Shown here: piece by piece, positions 59,137-64,000 of the stretch
Layout: the number at the start of each line of letters is the position of its first letter
Numbering within the stretch: the stretch's first letter is position 1
Assembly (NCBI GenBank): GCA_019638185.1
Contig: JAHBUH010000002.1
Location: forward strand, 124,001-188,000
Reading direction: 5' to 3'
Source: Leadbetterella sp.
Lineage (GTDB): Bacteria; Bacteroidota; Bacteroidia; Cytophagales; Spirosomataceae
DNA: 64,000 bases
Notes under the pieces: generated by a model
Databases searched by the model: none
Seen by the model: only the letters and a program-made list of their open reading frames with translations
What the model was told of the DNA's origin: nothing
Program-made: the position numbers and the translations under genes

Positions 59137-61518
59137 TTACTTCATTTTTACTTTCATTTCCGCACCATTGTAAGTTATAGTTCTGATATATCCTTTCGCT
59201 TTGCCTGGTGTGACTAAAACGAGCTTAAACGTTCTGGATAACAACATACCAGAAAACCCACCATTTCTTTTCCCTATGGTTAACGTTTTGTCATTATTAT
59301 TCCATCTGAAATCGATAGTGCTATACTTTCCTTTTTCATAATTATAATTATCGCCTTCGTCTTCATACAAGGTAAATATTCCATTGGCCCCATCATAAAT
59401 ATTTAGTTGCAAAGTTTCGTCTTTATCTTCGCTGGTGAATTGCTTTTCTTTACCTAACGGAAGTATGGAACCGGCTTTTACGTAAACAGGAATTATATCA
59501 ACAGGTGTTTCTTTTTCAACCCATTGACCTCCTTTCTGAACATTATTATTCCAGAAGTCATACCAATTACAACCGGCGGGCAGATAGAGTTTCTTTAATT
59601 TTGTGTGAACAAAATTTGTTGTATTTACACCATTTGCAACATCTATATACTGGCTTTCCGTAACCGGCGCAATTAACAAAGAACTGCCATATAAAAATTG
59701 ATCGTTGATATCGTGAGTCGTTTTATCACTTGCAAAATCAGAAAACAAAGGCCGTATAAAACCAAGGCTATTTTTCGTTACCTGGTAAGCCGTTGAATAA
59801 TTGTAAGGCAGAAACTGATACCGTAAATTGATGTATTTTTTTATGGCATCGTATGCCCAATCACCCTCCTGTCCAAAATTGTATATTTCACGCGGCGTTC
59901 CTGTCCCATGAGAACGCATTAATGCACAAAAGGTACCAAATTGTATCCAGCGAACATATAATTCCCTGTATGCCATATCGGCAACACCTCCTCGGTAGCG
60001 ATTTTCTCCTTTAAAACCACCTGTTGAAAAGAAACCGCCAATATCCGTATTCCAGTAAGGGATACCTGACAAACCAATATTGATGCCACCAGAAATCTGA
60101 TTTTTCATTACTTCCCAATCTGAGACGATATCGCCCGACCACACGAAGGTGCCATACCGTTGCTGGCCTGTAAACGCAGACCGGGTGAGGATAAACACCC
60201 GCTTATCTCCGGTAGTTTTCCTTTGATTTTCATAAACCCCGGCATTGGTATATAACGGGAAACTATTCGGGATGGCAGCAATAGTATCCATTGAGCTGTG
60301 CAAAAGTGGAATAGATGTACTATGATCCCCTTCCATGGGTTCGGTTGCATCGGCCCACCAGCCGTCCATGCCTTTTGAAAAAATATTACGATTCAGGTAA
60401 CTCCAATAAATATCACGCCCGGTTTCACTAAAAGCATTATAAATCCTGACGCCCGGTTTAGGCCAATGGGTAAATTTTTCGGAGTACAGCAATCCCTCTT
60501 TTTCAAATGACTTAAAAGGTGCGGTGGAGGGGCCAAAAGAAGGCCATACAGAAATAATCATATGTGCATTGAGTAAGTGCACGCTATCTAACATTTCTTT
60601 TGGCCTGGGGAATGTAGTGGGGGAGAAATTCATCCCGTTCCAGTATTGATCAACAGGCCCTTCCTCTTCCCAATATTTCCAGTCCTGTATAATGCAGTCT
60701 AATGGCACTTTCAGTTGGCGGTAGCGCTGTACAACATCCAGGACTTCATTTTGATTTTTGTATCTTTCTTTGCTTTGAAAATAGCCAAAGGCCCAGCGGG
60801 GTGGCATAGGCGCACTTCCTGTAATATGATATATACCTGCCAGTATATTGCCGGTACGTTTGCCACTGATGAAAAAGTAATCAATTGCCATCCCCTGATC
60901 GGAAAGAAAATAAGTTTTTTGTAACGTATCGCTAAAAAGCGTTGGTGTTTCATTGTTCCAGATAACACCATACCCTTTTAAAGATTGTATAATGGGAATA
61001 GCTACTTCCTTATTAGTTTGTTGCAGCAATAGTTGCTGATTGCGTTGATTCAGCTTTCCCTCCTGATGCTGCCCTAACCCGTATATTGATTCATCTTTTT
61101 CCAATACATACCCTTGTTTTACCCGATAAAAGCCCTGCTTGTTTTGCAAGGGTGTAAACTCAACATCTTCGCTCTCTTCCAATAGTGTTTTATTATCCCG
61201 GATAAATGCCACGATACCTGTATTTTTATTTACATGTATCTCCAGGCTATCGGTCTGGCATATTAAAAAATCACCTTTATGGGAGCGTTTCACTTTTATG
61301 CTCCGGGGTACTGCCTGTATATAAAAATGAGATGGATCAGGCGTTTCAGCATCTTTAACTTTAACTACCCGTACAATAGAAGGCGTATAAAACTCGAGTC
61401 GAAGACGCATATTTTTTACATCAATTTGAATGAGCCCCTCTGATTGCGCAAAGCATAGATTGCTGCTCATCATAAAGAGCATAATTGAAGTACACACATG
61501 TTTTAACTTTGTAACCAT
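59137..61518 (-). CDS. Glycoside hydrolase family 31
   Basis: This 793-residue exported enzyme is a GH31 alpha-glycosidase, most like alpha-xylosidases or alpha-glucosidases. A signal peptide is visible (about 1-25, ending LCFAQS). The N-terminal beta-sandwich (about 26-210) is followed by the (beta/alpha)8 barrel with the nucleophile Asp390 in WWADATEP and the acid/base Asp463 in VWSGDIVSDW. The C-terminal sandwiches include PVYVKAGSILPLG. GH31 enzymes remove terminal alpha-linked glucose or xylose. It is the third gene after susC and susD on the same strand, so it should trim the oligosaccharide imported by that pair. The region is AT-richer than most of the window. Confidence 0.93.
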   Translation of the reverse strand: MVTKLKHVCTSIMLFMMSSNLCFAQSEGLIQIDVKNMRLRLEFYTPSIVRVVKVKDAETPDPSHFYIQAVPRSIKVKRSHKGDFLICQTDSLEIHVNKNTGIVAFIRDNKTLLEESEDVEFTPLQNKQGFYRVKQGYVLEKDESIYGLGQHQEGKLNQRNQQLLLQQTNKEVAIPIIQSLKGYGVIWNNETPTLFSDTLQKTYFLSDQGMAIDYFFISGKRTGNILAGIYHITGSAPMPPRWAFGYFQSKERYKNQNEVLDVVQRYRQLKVPLDCIIQDWKYWEEEGPVDQYWNGMNFSPTTFPRPKEMLDSVHLLNAHMIISVWPSFGPSTAPFKSFEKEGLLYSEKFTHWPKPGVRIYNAFSETGRDIYWSYLNRNIFSKGMDGWWADATEPMEGDHSTSIPLLHSSMDTIAAIPNSFPLYTNAGVYENQRKTTGDKRVFILTRSAFTGQQRYGTFVWSGDIVSDWEVMKNQISGGINIGLSGIPYWNTDIGGFFSTGGFKGENRYRGGVADMAYRELYVRWIQFGTFCALMRSHGTGTPREIYNFGQEGDWAYDAIKKYINLRYQFLPYNYSTAYQVTKNSLGFIRPLFSDFASDKTTHDINDQFLYGSSLLIAPVTESQYIDVANGVNTTNFVHTKLKKLYLPAGCNWYDFWNNNVQKGGQWVEKETPVDIIPVYVKAGSILPLGKEKQFTSEDKDETLQLNIYDGANGIFTLYEDEGDNYNYEKGKYSTIDFRWNNNDKTLTIGKRNGGFSGMLLSRTFKLVLVTPGKAKGYIRTITYNGAEMKVKMK

Positions 61519-61722
61519 AAAATATTATTTTCTAATAAGAATAATTTACTTTTTTATCATTGCCATGGAAAGCGTTTTTAGCTAAAGGATTCATTTACCT
61601 GCCCGTTAAGCCATAACTAATTACCATAACATTATAATGATTGACAGGATTGGGTTTCATCTTCGAATGGAAGGGTTTAAAACACTCAATACGTGTCAAC
61701 ATTTTCTAATGATTCTCAAAAA

Positions 61723-63501
61723 TCACTTGTCATACCCCGGATTTTGTTTCAACTGTGGATTAAGATTGAGCACACTCTGCCCTATGGGCAATATACTGGT
61801 ATGATTATCTGGGTCCGGCTGCTTGTCCCACCAAATGCCTGTATTATACACTCCCCAACGTATCAGATCAATTCGTCTGCGATTTTCAAACAAAAATTCT
61901 CGTCCCCATTCATCCAGCATCTCCTGATCTGTTAATTGGCTGCCATCAGGCTTATACAAGCTGGCGGAGCCGGTCGGGTAGTTTCGCTTTCTGACAGCAT
62001 TCAGGAGCGCTGCGGCAGCGGCCTTGTCACCCGCCCTATATTTACATTCTGCCAAAGAATAGTAAATTTCAGCCAGTCGTATTTCGGCATAGGAGGAAGT
62101 ATACTTATTGGGGTCGTTATCCGGATAATACGGATATTTAATAACACACACTCCCGAATTATGATCTGCTGAAGTCATATTAGATAATTTATTGGCGATC
62201 GGCTGGCCCGGAGGTGTTGAATTAAATTGACCTACTGCGTCTCGTATATAGTATGGTGCGCCGCCATCCGGACCGTTTTTAATATAAACAGTTTCTCCTT
62301 TTGCATTTTTATAATCAATATAACCATAAACAAACATTCCTTCCCTTTTGCTTCCACCAAGATTACGGTATTTTTTTAGTCGAAGATCATCAGGATACTT
62401 TTGAAATTTAACAAAAGGCTTTCCCAATTGAAAGGCGTATTCTACACTATCTACATTCCTTCCTGGTTGCATGGCATACCTGGGGTTAAATCCGCCATAT
62501 GGGGTAGCCGGAGGTACAAATGAAAAATAGGGTTCTGTGTTAAAGGGCATGGTCCATTGGTATAAACCTACACCATAATGGTAATGAGTGCCGCTATAAC
62601 TGCCCGGAAAGCCAAAGATCACTTCGGGCGATGCCGCATTTGTGTAATCGAAAGGAGCATCCCATCTGTCTTCCAGACCACATTTGCCGTATTTGCCATC
62701 GATAATGTCCTGACAAATTATAGCACAATCATTGTATTTATCTTGTCCTATATAAACCTTAGCATTAAGATAGAGCCTTGCCAATATAGAGGCTGCCGCT
62801 GTCTTTGTCCACCGGCCATTCCAATTATTAACCGACCCAAATTGCTCCCTGGTAAACAGATCGGGCAGCGCTTCTTTTAATTCTTTTTCAATAAAATGAA
62901 AGGTTTCCTGCGGCGTAGATTGTTCTTTCCCTTTCGTTTCGTTTTGCACTTTAGTAATGATCTCAATATTGCGATACAGATCAAACAAGCGCAGGTAGAA
63001 CCAGGCCCGCATAGTTCTAAGCTCTGCAATAAATTCTTTTACTTCGGCGTCTGTTAAATTAAATTTAGCCGGGTCAATCGCCTGGATATCCTCTATTGAA
63101 TTAGTGGACAGGGTTATCCCGGTATATAAAAGGTTCCATTGCGAAGAAGCAACCGGGTGCAAAGAGGTCCATGTGTGGTAATGCATTTGATAGTAAACGC
63201 CACCATCGAACCAGTCGCCCCCGCGTTTCGGGGTCATTATCTGGTCAGCCGTTAGTTCATTGATTGAAGCCTGGTTACCGGGAAGTCCTCCGTCCCACCC
63301 ATGTATAGAATAGTACGCGTGGTCAAAAGTTCTGAGAAAATCGCGGTATACATCTTCTTTCGTCTGCAAAAAGGTTCTTCCGTCAATCTTGTCATATACG
63401 TGTTCATCTAAATTTGTACAATTGTTAAAAGATAATACAATTCCCAATAACATCAATAATAAAGAACACGGAAACTGATGGTTTTTATTCTGTCTTTTCA
63501 T
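61723..63501 (-). CDS. RagB/SusD family nutrient-binding lipoprotein
   Basis: This 592-residue protein is a SusD homologue. The lipobox cysteine is Cys28 (SFNNC), followed by TNLDEHVYD. The helical TPR-like core is visible in segments such as FIAELRTMRAWFYLRLFDLYRNIE and ILARLYLNAKVYIGQDKYNDC, and the C-terminal family block in YAEIRLAEIYYSLAECKYRAGDKAAAAALLNAVRKR and FLFENRRRIDLIRWG. It caps the SusC channel and binds the glycan outside the cell. It starts 40 bp after the SusC stop. The substrate is likely the same alpha-linked glycan acted on by the GH31 enzyme. Confidence 0.97.
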   Translation of the reverse strand: MKRQNKNHQFPCSLLLMLLGIVLSFNNCTNLDEHVYDKIDGRTFLQTKEDVYRDFLRTFDHAYYSIHGWDGGLPGNQASINELTADQIMTPKRGGDWFDGGVYYQMHYHTWTSLHPVASSQWNLLYTGITLSTNSIEDIQAIDPAKFNLTDAEVKEFIAELRTMRAWFYLRLFDLYRNIEIITKVQNETKGKEQSTPQETFHFIEKELKEALPDLFTREQFGSVNNWNGRWTKTAAASILARLYLNAKVYIGQDKYNDCAIICQDIIDGKYGKCGLEDRWDAPFDYTNAASPEVIFGFPGSYSGTHYHYGVGLYQWTMPFNTEPYFSFVPPATPYGGFNPRYAMQPGRNVDSVEYAFQLGKPFVKFQKYPDDLRLKKYRNLGGSKREGMFVYGYIDYKNAKGETVYIKNGPDGGAPYYIRDAVGQFNSTPPGQPIANKLSNMTSADHNSGVCVIKYPYYPDNDPNKYTSSYAEIRLAEIYYSLAECKYRAGDKAAAAALLNAVRKRNYPTGSASLYKPDGSQLTDQEMLDEWGREFLFENRRRIDLIRWGVYNTGIWWDKQPDPDNHTSILPIGQSVLNLNPQLKQNPGYDK

Positions 63502-63540
63502 TTTATTTATAGATTGATTCGTTATTAATAGGTTGATTCG

Positions 63541-64000
63541 TTAAAAATTTATCTGCAAGCCAAAAATGAGTTGGAGTGAAGATGGATAATAGGAAAGGCC
63601 GGTATTGATTCCGGGAGTGAGCCCGTTTATATTCACCATTTCAGGGTCCCCTCCTGTATATTTAGTAAACGTATGGAGATTCCTCCCGGTTACGTAAAGC
63701 CTGGCGGATTTTATATATTGCTGATTTTTTAAATGATGGGTATATCCCAGGCTTACGTTATCTAATTTTACCCAGTTTGCATTCTCCAGAAAATAATCCG
63801 ACAATGTAGAATAAGTTGCTGAATTGGTCACTTTAGAATATTTACTGTCCGGATCAAATGCTGACGTAAGAACATTGGCATTTTTTTGCTGTACCGGGGT
63901 GCCTACATAGAATGCGAAGGTGTTGAAAATCTGGTACCCAAATGCTCCCCGGAAATAAACCGATAGATCCCAGTTTTTATAAGAAAAATTATTGCCCAGA
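63541..64000 (-). CDS. SusC/RagA TonB-linked outer-membrane protein (3' part only)
   Basis: Only the C-terminal part of this receptor lies in the window; it continues beyond 64000. The frame reads GNNFSYKNWDLSVYFRGAFGYQIFN at the edge (shown in pieces: NWDLSVYFRG, AFGYQIFNTFAFY), then the typical end of a SusC barrel: DYFLENANWVKLDNVSLGYTH, ARLYVTGRNLHTFTKYTGGDPEM and the last strand LQLIFGLQINF with terminal Phe. These segments are diagnostic of the SusC C-terminus. The GTG often read as a start near 63831 is just an internal Val. It transports the glycan bound by the adjacent SusD. Confidence 0.95.
   Translation of the reverse strand, partial: LGNNFSYKNWDLSVYFRGAFGYQIFNTFAFYVGTPVQQKNANVLTSAFDPDSKYSKVTNSATYSTLSDYFLENANWVKLDNVSLGYTHHLKNQQYIKSARLYVTGRNLHTFTKYTGGDPEMVNINGLTPGINTGLSYYPSSLQLIFGLQINF

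Noticed and set aside
63541..63831. Separate 96-residue gene at the window edge
   Set aside because: The frame stays open to the window end and reads as the SusC C-terminus; the apparent start is an internal GTG.

Overview
The window comes from a Bacteroidota chromosome, most likely a Chitinophagaceae-like member; the phylum is supported by sequence and the family is inferred. Diagnostic signs are SusC/SusD nutrient-uptake genes, a GLPGLI-family protein, a TANFOR-type giant secreted protein, a PorE-like OmpA protein, a DUF5916 barrel protein, lipoboxes with lysine or acidic residues after the cysteine, and promoters of the Bacteroidota type (-7 box TAnnTTTG, -33 TTTG). Most genes are GC-rich. 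Four stretches are visibly AT-richer: about 1-1800, 34400-35050, 44080-44860 and 58500-64000.

Layout. 1-1400: GLPGLI protein and a six-cysteine exported protein. 1.8-5.0 kb: PqqB-like metallo-hydrolase, N-carbamoylputrescine amidase, and a thioredoxin fused to a DUF3738-like domain. 5.4-11.5 kb: gltB-gltD glutamate synthase. 11.5-26.7 kb: a LuxR-type response regulator, a TPR-containing histidine kinase, and a five-gene operon for an outer-membrane barrel, a 2066-residue secreted protein and three further exported proteins. 26.9-30.9 kb: DUF5916 protein, FMN reductase, DUF5990 protein, exported DinB-like protein. 31.1-34.4 kb: cobalamin uptake operon (BtuB-like receptor, BtuG-like propeller lipoprotein) behind a cobalamin riboswitch. 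34.4-35.1 kb: small polyvalent-type kinase with an overlapping small ORF. 35.1-45.2 kb: carboxynorspermidine synthase, a barrel protein, a retropepsin-like/PDZ protease, RlmN, phosphate transporter, topoisomerase IV subunit A, an RRM protein. 45.6-47.6 kb: TPR-propeller-OmpA protein. 47.6-56.4 kb: PKD lipoprotein, membrane protein, unknown 158-residue protein, papain-like protease, response regulator, histidine kinase and a subtilase. 56.7-57.5 kb: GNAT/DUF1778 toxin-antitoxin pair. 57.5-64 kb: amidohydrolase, frameshifted beta-lactamase remnant, and a polysaccharide-utilisation locus (GH31, SusD, partial SusC).

The strongest new signal lies in promoters. A 19-bp element (18 of 19 identical) stands exactly 21 bp before a CAnCTTTGTA -7 box in front of both the first response-regulator gene and the five-gene secreted cassette. 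Independently, an inverted repeat CCCCAA-N2-TTGGGG stands exactly 23 bp before a TAnTTTTG box in front of the second response-regulator gene and the PKD-lipoprotein gene. This predicts two separate kinase/regulator systems, each autoregulated and each driving its own exported cargo. The second locus, with two different proteases, an unknown small protein translationally coupled to a membrane protein, and no obvious export signal on the subtilase, is the best candidate for an undescribed system.
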